NCBI RefSeq assembly: GCF_007004665.1
Contig: NZ_ML660052.1
Location: forward strand, 248,001-312,000
Origin: Denitrobaculum tricleocarpae
GTDB lineage: Bacteria > Pseudomonadota > Alphaproteobacteria > Kiloniellales > Kiloniellaceae
Reading direction: 5' to 3'
DNA: 64,000 nt
Shown here: positions 1-8,258 of the stretch, in pieces
Position numbering within the stretch: the first letter of the stretch is position 1
Layout: the number at the start of each line of letters is the position of its first letter
Translations under genes and position numbers: made by a program
The notes under the pieces: generated by a model
Seen by the model: the letters and a program-made list of their open reading frames with translations, nothing else
Database searches by the model: none
Told to the model about the DNA's origin: nothing

Positions 1-125
1 GCGTGGATGGTGTAATACACTTGGCCGTCCGACTCTTGAGGCTTGATGTAAGCGACTTCATTGATCCCGAGAACGCGAAGATCATGAGTCGAAATGCTAT
101 TCGCGAATTCCAAAGAGTTCTGCAT
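1..125 (-). CDS. DUF1150 family protein (partial, N-terminal part)
   Basis: The first 41 codons of a gene that runs off the left edge. It starts at an ATG preceded by a good ribosome binding site (TGGAGGTAAC on the minus strand). The visible peptide contains LGINEVAYIKP, characteristic of the short DUF1150 proteins that follow hsp20 genes in many Alphaproteobacteria. It lies about 90 bases downstream of the small heat shock gene on the same strand, so co-expression is likely. The molecular role of DUF1150 is unknown. Confidence 0.75.
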   Translation of the reverse strand, partial: MQNSLEFANSISTHDLRVLGINEVAYIKPQESDGQVYYTIH

Positions 126-217
126 TTTACGTTACCTCCATCCTGGATCGTACCGCCCAGATGTTAACAAGCTCCATATATGGCGGCATTTGTGTGGGAT
201 TTTCCAAGTAAGGGCGT

Positions 218-682
218 TCAGCTCTTTGGCTCGGAGTTTTCCAAGGTTTTCATATTCACCTGCTTTTGGTCGCCACCGTTGCGGATCGCAATGGTTTTGA
301 TGGCAGGTTCGGTCAGGGGCCATTCCAGGTCGATGTGCAGCAGGCCATTGTCGAGCGCGGCACCGCTGACCTCGACTCCGTCGGCGAGCACAAAACTGCG
401 ATGAAACTGGCGTGCCGCGATGCCGCGGTGGAGGTAGACACGGCCTTGCTCGTCGTTTTGCTTGCCGTGGATGACAAGTTGATTGCTTTCAATTTGAACT
501 TGCATATCGTCGGTCGTAAAACCCGCAACGGCGAGCGTAATCCTCAGCCGATTGTCCGCAAGTTTTTCAACGTTGTAAGGCGGATATCCGTCCGATGCAG
601 TCTTCGAAATCCGGTCTATAGCTTGTTCGAACTGCTCGAAACCAAGCATTAACGGGCTGTTGAATAGAGACATCCGTGTCAT
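218..682 (-). CDS. small heat shock protein, Hsp20/IbpA family
   Basis: A 154-residue ATP-independent holdase chaperone that binds unfolding proteins in the cytoplasm. The alpha-crystallin domain covers about residues 35-135. It begins with the conserved PPYNVEK segment, includes LAVAGF and IHGK strands, and has RGIAARQFHRSFVL, where IbpA proteins carry their conserved dimer-interface strand. Length is normal for the family. The start ATG lies 10 bases after a strong GGAGG that can be sequestered in a hairpin (see leader at 693-713). DUF1150 follows in the same direction. An RpoH-like promoter about 110 bases upstream fits heat induction, but that is inference. Confidence 0.93.
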   Translation of the reverse strand: MTRMSLFNSPLMLGFEQFEQAIDRISKTASDGYPPYNVEKLADNRLRITLAVAGFTTDDMQVQIESNQLVIHGKQNDEQGRVYLHRGIAARQFHRSFVLADGVEVSGAALDNGLLHIDLEWPLTEPAIKTIAIRNGGDQKQVNMKTLENSEPKS

Positions 683-692
683 CTACCAGCGT

Positions 693-713
693 CCTCCTCT
701 CCCATGAGCAAGG
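693..713 (-). promoter_or_regulatory. ROSE-like RNA thermometer hairpin over the hsp20 Shine-Dalgarno site
   Basis: On the minus strand, CCTTGCTC (713-706) pairs with GAGGAGG (699-693) across a six-base loop. All pairs form (one is G-U) and a single G is bulged. The paired strand is the Shine-Dalgarno sequence of the downstream hsp20 gene, and the opposing strand contains UUGCU. This is the UYGCU signature of the last hairpin of ROSE thermometers, known from small heat shock genes of rhizobia and other Proteobacteria. Function is inferred from the pairing and the gene it precedes. Confidence 0.55.
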
Positions 714-790
714 GCTGTGGTGTTTTTCCTTGGACCTGCCATGCAGCATCCGGTGTCATGGCGTCTGCATTCCAGCACGGCGCCTACTTC

Positions 791-820
791 CTATTTGGGA
801 GGTTTTTCCTCATGATCAAG
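791..820 (-). promoter_or_regulatory. candidate RpoH-type promoter for hsp20
   Basis: The minus strand reads CTTGAT at 820-815 and CCCAAATAG at 799-791. This loosely resembles the heat-shock sigma factor consensus of CTTG followed by a C-rich, AT-ending -10 element. It would give a leader of about 100 bases, the length usual for ROSE elements. The match at -10 is imperfect. Confidence 0.35.
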
Positions 821-1014
821 CTCTGTTACTGCGGATACGCTGGCAGGTTGCCGCCGGCGCCGGCGTGAGAGATATTTCAGTTGTGTTCCTGCAATCTAAG
901 GATTGCGGAAATTATCCCCAGTTTGGGTGCGGAATTGCTTCAATCAGAAACTATCTTTTGTTGTCATGACCTTAGCGGTCTTCAAGCTAAATTATAGTTA
1001 CTGAAACCTTTCGA

Positions 1015-1029
1015 TTAACGCTTTGTTAA
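1015..1029. promoter_or_regulatory. CtrA-type binding site TTAA-N7-TTAA
   Basis: TTAA at 1015-1018, seven bases, then TTAA at 1026-1029: a perfect full site for the alphaproteobacterial cell-cycle regulator CtrA. It lies 42 bases from the first of two DnaA boxes. There is no gene start directly downstream; the nearest are the phosphatase at 1577 and hsp20 at 682. Confidence 0.5.
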
Positions 1030-1070
1030 CCCCAGATAAGGTAGGTTAAGTGATCGAACATACTACATCT

Positions 1071-1091
1071 TGTGGATAAGGCTGTGGATAA
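1071..1091 (-). promoter_or_regulatory. pair of perfect DnaA boxes
   Basis: TGTGGATAA occurs at 1071-1079 and again at 1083-1091. On the minus strand both read TTATCCACA, the high-affinity DnaA box, in the same orientation and 12 bases apart. They sit in the AT-rich core next to a CtrA-type site. They could serve DnaA titration, gene control or replication initiation. Nothing else typical of a full origin (many boxes, neighbouring dnaA or hemE) is visible. Confidence 0.6.
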
Positions 1092-1576
1092 GATGCTAAA
1101 GAATAAATTTAATCAATCTCTTAGTCCCTATCTCAATCGACCCCTGCGCAGCCTTCACGAGGTCCTTGGTAACCGACTTGAAACTCAGCCGGCGGGCCGA
1201 GACGAGCCCAGTGTGAATTGCACGCGGGGCGATCTCCGGAAACAGCCGGAAAACGCGCAAGACTCAGCTGTTTAGATAGCGGACGATTTTACGTTGTCGG
1301 CGCTATCGCCGGTCTGAGTTTTGGCAGTTGCATGCCCCGCATTGATCGCGTTTCGATCTGCCAGACCCCGAAACATCAGTGCTTTAGCCCGAAGTTTCGA
1401 TTGCTCCCCGCGTTGTGGTCTCACGCCATCATCATAAGCACCAATACAGATGAGAGGACTCAGCCCCCTGAGGCGCGGCCCCGGGAGACGACTGGCGTTT
1501 AACCTCCGCCGATGGGGTTGCCTGTGCTTTGACGGGTTCGATAAGGGTTGTCGCGTCTGATGAGGCAAGTTAGGAC

Positions 1577-2377
1577 ATGCTTATGCGCGGCTCTCTATCT
1601 TCCCTGAAACGATTTTTTTCCGGCACCAGTGCCTCTTCCCGAGGTGGCTTTCGGGTTCCTGAGGGGCAGCGGGTTTACGCGATCGGTGACATTCACGGCC
1701 GTGCCGACTTGCTCACCGAGCTTCACAGTCAAATCCTCGACGACCATCAGGCTGCCGGAGGGCGCAACTCAGCGGTGGCCGTTTACCTGGGCGACTACAT
1801 TGATCGTGGCACGGAAAGCCGGAAGGTCATAGACCTGCTGCTTGACGAACCCTTAGCAGGCCTGGAGTCGGTGCACCTCAAGGGTAACCATGAGGAGGCG
1901 ATGCTCAGATTTCTCGAGCATCCTGCAATCGGCCCGCAGTGGTTCGGCTTTGGCGGAGAGGCCACGGTCATGAGTTACGGTGCTAAAGCGCCAAGGTCTC
2001 TGGATGATAAAGCCTACTACGCAGAGCTCTCTGACCAAATGCGGGCATGCGTGCCTTCGCGGCATAAAGCCTTCCTGGAAGGGCTCAAGCTACAGTATCG
2101 TGCGGGAGACTATCTTTTTGTCCACGCTGGGATCCGCCCGGGCTGTCCGTTGGAAGAACAAGATCCCGACGATCTGCTTTGGATTCGAAGCGAGTTTTTG
2201 AATTCCCGCGTCGATCACGGTGTGATGGTCGTTCACGGACATACACCGACAGCGCGTCCTGATGTACGCAGCAATCGAATCGGTATTGACACGGGGGCGT
2301 TCGCGTCTGGTGCCCTGACCTGCCTTGTTCTGGAAGGTAGCGCCAAGCGGTTCCTCTCGACATCGTTAAGGCGTTGA
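1577..2377 (+). CDS. PPP-type metallophosphoesterase (serine/threonine protein phosphatase family)
   Basis: A 266-residue cytoplasmic phosphatase of the calcineurin-like superfamily. The dinuclear-metal motifs appear in order: GDIHG (37-41), GDYIDRG (72-78), GNHE (103-106), then FVHAG near residue 186 and HGHTP near 218. This arrangement matches bacterial PPP-family protein phosphatases; the nucleotide hydrolase ApaH is a less likely alternative. The substrate is unknown. It precedes a polysaccharide export gene on the same strand by about 330 bases, and such phosphatases occur in exopolysaccharide loci, so a role there is possible but unproven. Confidence 0.85.
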   Translation: MLMRGSLSSLKRFFSGTSASSRGGFRVPEGQRVYAIGDIHGRADLLTELHSQILDDHQAAGGRNSAVAVYLGDYIDRGTESRKVIDLLLDEPLAGLESVHLKGNHEEAMLRFLEHPAIGPQWFGFGGEATVMSYGAKAPRSLDDKAYYAELSDQMRACVPSRHKAFLEGLKLQYRAGDYLFVHAGIRPGCPLEEQDPDDLLWIRSEFLNSRVDHGVMVVHGHTPTARPDVRSNRIGIDTGAFASGALTCLVLEGSAKRFLSTSLRR

Positions 2378-2709
2378 TCTAACAAAACTTGTTGTTCCGC
2401 TCGAGATATTCGACAAAGTCCGCAACCGCTCATGAGACGGCGATGAGCGGTTACGTAAAGAATATCTTAAAGTTCGCAGTGCTAGGCCTGGACCGCCGTT
2501 ATTGGGTGGCCTGGCCGATTCTTTTAACCTAAGCTGCCGATAATTATGGTGGTTTTCTGCCAAAACCGGGCAATTAATCGTTTCTCAGGGCCTCGACTGC
2601 GTAACGAGGTTGATATATACAGACAGTTGTTTACGCACGGATTCGGGTGTCTTACGCGCATCTGGGGGGTCTGATTGTTCTTAAAGGCGCAGCAGCAAAC
2701 GCGGAGCAT
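2378..2709. other. 332-base intergenic region
   Basis: It lies between the phosphatase and the polysaccharide export gene. It is comparatively AT-rich, with stretches such as ATATCTTAAAG and GATATATAC. I see no consensus promoter, riboswitch or terminator. It presumably carries the promoter of the export gene. Confidence 0.4.
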
Positions 2710-4782
2710 ATGAGCAAAGCGATATCATCTGACCGTTGTTTGCGGTCTGTCGCTCGGGGGTTTTTGTTGGGTGGGGTCAGTGCTACGGCGTTGAGTCTGT
2801 CTTTTGGTAGCCTGGCGTCTGCAACAGAGCAGGTCACAGATCCACAGGAAAACCTTGCAAATCAAGCGGCTCAGAAACCTGCCGGCACGCTGTACGGCGG
2901 CGAAGTGGCGTCTCCTGACTATCTGATCGGGCCGGGCGACGTCGTGGAACTTCTGGTTTTGCGCAACCCTGACCTTTCCGGCGTTTATACCGTGCGCCCT
3001 GATGGCCGGGTTTCGACACCACTGATCGAGGATTTGATGGTTGTCGGGCACACCCCGACAACTCTGTCCCGAGAGCTGGAAGAGAAACTCAGCGTTTACA
3101 TTCAGGACCCGGTCGTAACGGTCATCGTGCGCAGTTTCTCCGGCGACCTGCGCCAGCAGATCCGGGTTGTCGGCGAGGCCCAGCAACCTCAGGCTGTCGC
3201 CTTTCGCGACCGTATGACCGCCCTGGATGTCTTGATTGCCGTCGGTGGTCTTTCGAGCAATGCGGACGGCAACTCAGCGGTCTTGCTGCGGCGCGAGGGC
3301 GACACGCGGCGTCAGATCCCTCTGCGGCTCGATGATCTGGTCGACGACGGCGACTCGACTGCGAACATTGCCATGGCGCCGGGTGATGTCATCATCATCC
3401 CCGAGGGCTTTTTCTCCGGTGACTGGCGTGTCACGCCGACAATCTCGTTCCAGGAAACCTTTAGCGATAACGTTGACCAGGACCCCGACGGTGAAGAGGA
3501 ATCAGCGTTTATCAGCACCGTCAGGCCCGGAATTACATTTTTCGCCAATGCGGCAAGAATCAACTGGGCCTTTTCAGGTAACGTCGCACTGCGCCAGCAG
3601 AACGGTGGAGATGACGAGGGCGCTGACGCGGATGTCGACTTGAACAGTTCGGGGACTGTCGAGCTCTTCAATGATCTTTTCTTCATTGATGGTAATGCAT
3701 CTGTGAGTCAGGAGGTGCTGACCAGCGAAGGATCCTCTTCCGGATCCGACGACAACACTTCGAACCGTGAGACGGTCCAGAATTACCGCCTGAGCCCCTA
3801 TGTGACCAACCGGCTTGGCGATTTTGCGCGGATGGAGTCCCGCTACACCTTCTCTCAGGTTTTCGTCGATTCGGACGATGCGTCCGATACCTCGACTCAC
3901 GAAGGACGTTTAAGCCTGAACAGCGGACCTGACTTCACGCAGTTTTCCTGGGGACTGTCGGCCTCTGCCTCGGAAGCGATGTCATCGGATGACGACGATG
4001 TCTCACGCCGCGACGTGAACTTTTCGACGACCTATGCCGTTACGCGCTCCTTTTTCTTAATCGGATCGGTCGGCTATCAAGAGTTCGATGATGGCGATAA
4101 CGACAACGAAGTCGATGATCCGACTTGGCGCACGGCCGCCCGCTGGCAGCCGAGTTCCCGTACGCAGCTGGAGGTTGGCTACGGCCAGCGCGATAACGAA
4201 GTCAGTTTTGACGGCGACCTGCGATATAACATAACGCCGCGCACGACCCTGAGCGCAAGCTACTCCGAAGTTCTGCGAACGTCCCAGGAGGCGTTGGGCC
4301 AGAATTTTGATAACATTGCATTCGATCCAGACACGGGACAGTTCGTTAATACTGAGACTGGCCAGGTGGTCAACTCGGCGAACGACGTTCCTTTTGACAT
4401 AGATGATGAAACCACGCGCGTTAAAACTTTCCGTGCCGGGATCAACGGTTCGCGTGATCGCGATAGTTTCGGCCTCAATTTCCGTGCCAATCTCGAAGAC
4501 AACGACAACGACGACGACGAGTCGGAATATGGGGTTGTCGCGAACTGGGGCCGCACCCTCAACAATCGCACGAGCGTCAACACGTCTGGCGAGTATGAGT
4601 ACAACGATCTGGGTAACAGCATCGAGAACGAATATACTTTCCGAGCGGGCTTGAACTACAGCGTCTTCACAAACATTTCTGCGAACGTCAATTATACCTT
4701 CCGGCTTCGTGAATCCGACGAAAGCTCAAGCGATGAGTTTTTGGAAAACACCATTTCCGTTGGATTAAGCGCGACCTTCTAA
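2710..4782 (+). CDS. polysaccharide export protein (Wza-like) fused to an outer-membrane beta-barrel
   Basis: A 690-residue protein in two parts. After a signal peptide ending in SLASA, residues of about 45-245 form a polysaccharide export/SLBB module (YLIGPGDVVELLV, VRPDGRVSTPLI, then APGDVIIIPEG). The remaining 440 or so residues are rich in alternating polar and hydrophobic strands and acidic turns. They end in SVGLSATF, a C-terminal phenylalanine as recognised by the BAM complex, so they should form a beta-barrel like those of PEP-CTERM/EPS-associated outer membrane proteins. Canonical Wza ends in one helix instead. I chose the ATG at 2710 because the signal peptide begins there; an in-frame GTG at 2647 exists. 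A strong terminator follows. Confidence 0.85.
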   Translation: MSKAISSDRCLRSVARGFLLGGVSATALSLSFGSLASATEQVTDPQENLANQAAQKPAGTLYGGEVASPDYLIGPGDVVELLVLRNPDLSGVYTVRPDGRVSTPLIEDLMVVGHTPTTLSRELEEKLSVYIQDPVVTVIVRSFSGDLRQQIRVVGEAQQPQAVAFRDRMTALDVLIAVGGLSSNADGNSAVLLRREGDTRRQIPLRLDDLVDDGDSTANIAMAPGDVIIIPEGFFSGDWRVTPTISFQETFSDNVDQDPDGEEESAFISTVRPGITFFANAARINWAFSGNVALRQQNGGDDEGADADVDLNSSGTVELFNDLFFIDGNASVSQEVLTSEGSSSGSDDNTSNRETVQNYRLSPYVTNRLGDFARMESRYTFSQVFVDSDDASDTSTHEGRLSLNSGPDFTQFSWGLSASASEAMSSDDDDVSRRDVNFSTTYAVTRSFFLIGSVGYQEFDDGDNDNEVDDPTWRTAARWQPSSRTQLEVGYGQRDNEVSFDGDLRYNITPRTTLSASYSEVLRTSQEALGQNFDNIAFDPDTGQFVNTETGQVVNSANDVPFDIDDETTRVKTFRAGINGSRDRDSFGLNFRANLEDNDNDDDESEYGVVANWGRTLNNRTSVNTSGEYEYNDLGNSIENEYTFRAGLNYSVFTNISANVNYTFRLRESDESSSDEFLENTISVGLSATF

Positions 4783-4890
4783 CAGCTCTTCCGGAGATAC
4801 TTCACGCGGAATGAGCTGGCGGCGGTGTTGACGACTGTGGGTGTATTGATTTCACTGAACTGAAGTTCGAAAAAAGACAGCAGACAAGAA

Positions 4891-4929
4891 AACGGCCGGC
4901 CCCTTGATGCAGACGCCGGCCGTTTTTTT
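4891..4929 (+). terminator. rho-independent terminator after the export gene
   Basis: A perfect 10-bp stem, AACGGCCGGC (4891-4900) with GCCGGCCGTT (4915-4924), has a 14-base loop and is followed by a run of seven T (4923-4929). The stem is preceded by A-rich sequence, so it may also act on the convergent RTX gene. Confidence 0.9.
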
Positions 4930-4962
4930 CGTATCCTGACCTTTGCTCGGCCTGGCAGTTTT

Positions 4963-7900
4963 TTAGATAACGATGTCGCTATTGGGGTCGTTGCCGACCG
5001 TCAGAGTGTCGGTGATGCCGGTCAGGGTCACAGTGAAATCCGTGGCGCCGTCGACGGTGATCACTGTGTTGCCACCATCCTCTTCCACGGTCACGCTGTC
5101 TTTGCGGTCGGCATCGTCAATACCCAGGGCATCCAGAAGAGCTTCCAGATTGACCTGATCTTCGCCGATGGTGAAATCCTGAATGATATCGTTGCCGTCG
5201 AAGTCCAACTCGTCACCGTTGTCACGGGCGCCAAACGCGAAGACGTCGTTGCCTTCACCGCCGATGAGAATATCGTCACCACCGAGCCCGATAATCAGGT
5301 CGTTTCCGGCGCCGCCGTTAAGGACGTTCTGTCCGTTGTGACCCTCGACGATGTCGAAGTCATCGCCGCCATTTGCCGCGGCATCCGTGGTCACGTCGAC
5401 ATTGATGTCGCCACCGACCTGTTCGCCCGACGCATCGTTGGTGACCTTCAGTGTGATGTCGTCGTCATTGTTATGGCCCTTGTCCAGTGGCGCAGAGAGA
5501 GTAACCTCCCAAATGTGTTCGCCGGTCTCGGGGTCTATATCCGGTTCGCCGATCGAGACATATCCGTTTTCGTCCCCTTCGACTTCCAGCGTCAGGTCCT
5601 GATTGATCTGATTCAGTCCTTTCTCGATGGCTTCAACAAGATCGCTGCTATCTGCCTCGAGCGGAACTCGGACACCAACCTGCAGATCTTCGATCAGATT
5701 GTCGTAGAACTCATTAATGACATCGGCACCCTCAACGCCAGGGGCGACCAAGAAGATCGGAATGATACCCGAAACCTGAAGGTTGGTCCTTAACTGCTCC
5801 ATGAAAGCCGCGTTGTTTGTATCGTGCGAAGTTGCGTCCGTAAGGATAACGACGACTTTTGCGGATCCACTGCGGAAACCAAAATCAGACGAGGTTCCGC
5901 CATCATTATCTTCTGCACGCGCCGCATCTTTTGCGACTTCGTTCAAGGCGAAGAGTTGCTTTTCGGGGTTGTCGCCACCGAGCCCGGTTGCTTCGTCACT
6001 GTCAGGGTCCCCGGCAAACAGCTCGTCATATGCTGCGCCTTCACCCGCAGGTTCATTGGGATTGCCCGGTGCATCTGTCGGCACACCGTCGAGCCGTTCG
6101 CCGCCCTCGCCTGGAGCCAGGTCGAGGTGATGCCGGAACGCATACTGGCCAAGTTCAAGGGAGCCAGCGTCCCGGTCCGGATCGTCACCCTCGGTTATTT
6201 CATCACGGAAACTACCGAGACCGAACTGAACGTCGCCGGCCAAGCCCTCAACCCCGTTGACCAGATCGTCCAGCAGCCCGAGATCTCCGGCGTCACTGCT
6301 GGCATTCTGATCGCCGCGAACCTCCGGCAGGTCGTCTCGGAAAGAGCCTGAAAGATCCTGCAGCAGATAAAGGTCGAGGACGTCAGGCAAATCCGGGTCA
6401 GCGGTGACGGTAAAGGTCACGTCGCTGTTGGGGTAGAGCTCGACATTTACGTCGAAGGGATCAGTCGCTGTCCCATCTGCACCGTCTACGTCGTATGTAT
6501 CGACGCCACCAACGATTTGGCTCAATAGCTCTTCGCGCAGCGGACTTGAATCCGGCACTTCGACAATGCTCTGCACACTGACGTCCTTGCCGATGGTCAC
6601 ATCGACGGTGGTCTGTTCACTCAAGCCATCGGGGGTCGTAACGGTGTAGGTAAACTGAACCGTTGTCTCAGTGACGCCGGCTGCCGGTGTGAAGACAATC
6701 TGGTCGTCCACGATAACGGCGGTGCCCAATGCGGGATCGAAATCAACGCTTTCAAGCGTCAGGGGCAGCCCTTCAGAATGGCTGTCGTTCGCCAGCACGT
6801 CGATAGTCACCGAGGTTTCAGGGGCGTTGGCATCGCCCTCGCGGTTTGGCCTGATATCTCCAACGTCCGGCTCGACCGTGAGCACGCCAGGAAGACCGTT
6901 CTCGAAGTCGATCGTGACAACGGCGCCGTCACTGGTCAGACCGTCAGAATCGGTTGTAAAGTAAGTAAAGCGGACACTCTCAGGGAGTTCGGGGCGTTCG
7001 GCATCGCCGCCGTTTAACGGCAGGAAGTAGCGCACCTCATTCGCTGTGGTTATTTCGGCCCGTTCGGTTCCGATATCTGCCGGGCCCAGGACAGTGTCGA
7101 AAATGCCGTCACCGTTGGTGTCGATGGCGAGGAAACCTTCTTCAGGCAGGCTGGTGATAGTGAAGTTCTCAGTGGTGCCGTCTTCCACGTCTGTGCCGCG
7201 GATATTGTCGTCGGGTGACTCCTCGAATCCGACCTGGAATTCGAAAAAGAATCCAGGCACTTCTTCTTCCAGCCCGATATCCAAAACGCCTTCAGTGACA
7301 TTGGGGGCGGTCGGCGAGTTTGGGCCGAAATTGCGTTCTGCAGTCACCGAGATATCGAAATCGACCGGCGCAAATAGTTCGCTGGGCGGCGGCGGTGGCG
7401 GGGGGACGTCGTCAAGGACGTCCGACGTCAGATCAAGGGCTAATCCGGGCTCGGGATCGGGCAGACCGAAGACCAGAGCGGTTGGTGGAATGACGTCCTG
7501 CGCCAGCAGCAAGTCGATGGCGCTGCCCAGATCATCGTCATAGACATTGTTGCCGCCGCCGACCGCAACTTCCCCCGCCGCGGTCTCGAAGGGAATAGGA
7601 TCGCCGTTACCCCCGCCCAGCGCGATCGTCTGGGTCACAAGCAAGCCGCTGCTGACAACCTGTCCGCCGATGACGAATTGCGGCGGGTTTTCCGAGCCGG
7701 CCTGATCGACCAGGTTCAGGAAGACCACGCGGGTGTCTATTGCACCATCACCGTCGCCATCGAAGCTCAAAACGAAGTTGGCGCCGTCGACCGCGATGAA
7801 GGTCTCATCCGCGGCCATGGTCAAGAGAACCGGTTGGCCGGCTTCCAGGCTGATCTCTTGGGTTTGCCCGGTTGCCGGCTGCGTTACGACAAGGGGTTCG

Positions 7901-8031
7901 GGCGCGGCAGCCTGACCAAGCGCAATTGCAGTTGCTGTGCCTGTTTCGACAGATGCATCCGTGCGCTGGCTGTCCAACTCGCTTTTCTCGGACGTTTCCG
8001 TAGACGACAGGTTCGATTGCTGCTCAGTCAT
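4963..8031 (-). CDS. large RTX adhesin-like protein, type I secreted, with integrin-beta-like VWA domain
   Basis: About 1022 residues, strongly acidic. Numbered from an upstream GTG (8103), the order is: a low-complexity N-terminus; two cadherin-like/Ig-like repeats (about 270-400 and 400-510); a VWA domain (about 575-810) starting DLSGSFRDDL at Asp583; a beta-sandwich region; RTX nonapeptides of the GGxGxD type (about 920-955); and a C-terminal type I secretion target region (IIQDFTIGEDQVNL). The VWA domain follows the integrin beta I-like pattern, including FGLGSF, DNPE, LTDATSHD and EADSSDLVEAI. The protein is presumably exported by an ABC-type (TolC) system; no transporter is encoded nearby. 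The ATG at 8031 is preferred because the GTG lies inside a CtrA-type site. Adhesion or matrix function is inferred. Confidence 0.88.
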   Translation of the reverse strand: MTEQQSNLSSTETSEKSELDSQRTDASVETGTATAIALGQAAAPEPLVVTQPATGQTQEISLEAGQPVLLTMAADETFIAVDGANFVLSFDGDGDGAIDTRVVFLNLVDQAGSENPPQFVIGGQVVSSGLLVTQTIALGGGNGDPIPFETAAGEVAVGGGNNVYDDDLGSAIDLLLAQDVIPPTALVFGLPDPEPGLALDLTSDVLDDVPPPPPPPSELFAPVDFDISVTAERNFGPNSPTAPNVTEGVLDIGLEEEVPGFFFEFQVGFEESPDDNIRGTDVEDGTTENFTITSLPEEGFLAIDTNGDGIFDTVLGPADIGTERAEITTANEVRYFLPLNGGDAERPELPESVRFTYFTTDSDGLTSDGAVVTIDFENGLPGVLTVEPDVGDIRPNREGDANAPETSVTIDVLANDSHSEGLPLTLESVDFDPALGTAVIVDDQIVFTPAAGVTETTVQFTYTVTTPDGLSEQTTVDVTIGKDVSVQSIVEVPDSSPLREELLSQIVGGVDTYDVDGADGTATDPFDVNVELYPNSDVTFTVTADPDLPDVLDLYLLQDLSGSFRDDLPEVRGDQNASSDAGDLGLLDDLVNGVEGLAGDVQFGLGSFRDEITEGDDPDRDAGSLELGQYAFRHHLDLAPGEGGERLDGVPTDAPGNPNEPAGEGAAYDELFAGDPDSDEATGLGGDNPEKQLFALNEVAKDAARAEDNDGGTSSDFGFRSGSAKVVVILTDATSHDTNNAAFMEQLRTNLQVSGIIPIFLVAPGVEGADVINEFYDNLIEDLQVGVRVPLEADSSDLVEAIEKGLNQINQDLTLEVEGDENGYVSIGEPDIDPETGEHIWEVTLSAPLDKGHNNDDDITLKVTNDASGEQVGGDINVDVTTDAAANGGDDFDIVEGHNGQNVLNGGAGNDLIIGLGGDDILIGGEGNDVFAFGARDNGDELDFDGNDIIQDFTIGEDQVNLEALLDALGIDDADRKDSVTVEEDGGNTVITVDGATDFTVTLTGITDTLTVGNDPNSDIVI

Positions 8032-8096
8032 GCCGATTGACCTTTCCCAGATCGCGTTGAAATCCCTTTGAACATTCAGGCTCAACAACGCTTTGG

Positions 8097-8111
8097 TTAA
8101 CACCAGATTAA
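8097..8111. promoter_or_regulatory. CtrA-type binding site upstream of the RTX gene
   Basis: TTAA (8097-8100), CACCAGA, TTAA (8108-8111): a perfect TTAA-N7-TTAA site, 65 bases upstream of the preferred RTX start codon. It is placed where a regulator would activate or block transcription of that gene, or of the divergent ParA-like gene at 8259. Confidence 0.5.
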
Positions 8112-8258
8112 CAGTGGCCAGAGTGTGGGGATGTACGCGAATGCCGTCAACGCGTTCGCAAGGTAAAGCTATATAAATATGTGTGATTTTAGTTAATGTG
8201 CTGGAGAGTATTCGGCCAAGTAAGGGATTATAAAATCATTTGTTGATAGTGAGATAGC

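Larger units (their letters stand above)
683..1576. other. 894-base non-coding region with AT-rich core
   Basis: No convincing gene is visible. The left part is the leader and promoter of hsp20. Roughly 955-1135 is clearly richer in A and T than its surroundings and holds one CtrA-type site and two DnaA boxes, listed separately. The rest (about 1140-1576) returns to normal base composition and shows no element I can name. Short open frames here have no family resemblance and lack ribosome binding sites. Confidence 0.6.

Noticed and set aside
1072-1275. Open frame of 67 codons over the DnaA boxes
   Set aside because: Starts at a non-ATG codon without a ribosome binding site, resembles no family I know, and its base composition changes abruptly halfway.
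5338-6351. Plus-strand open frames of 151 and 175 codons inside the RTX gene
   Set aside because: They arise from the acidic, GC-rich repeat coding sequence on the other strand; no ribosome binding sites or motifs.
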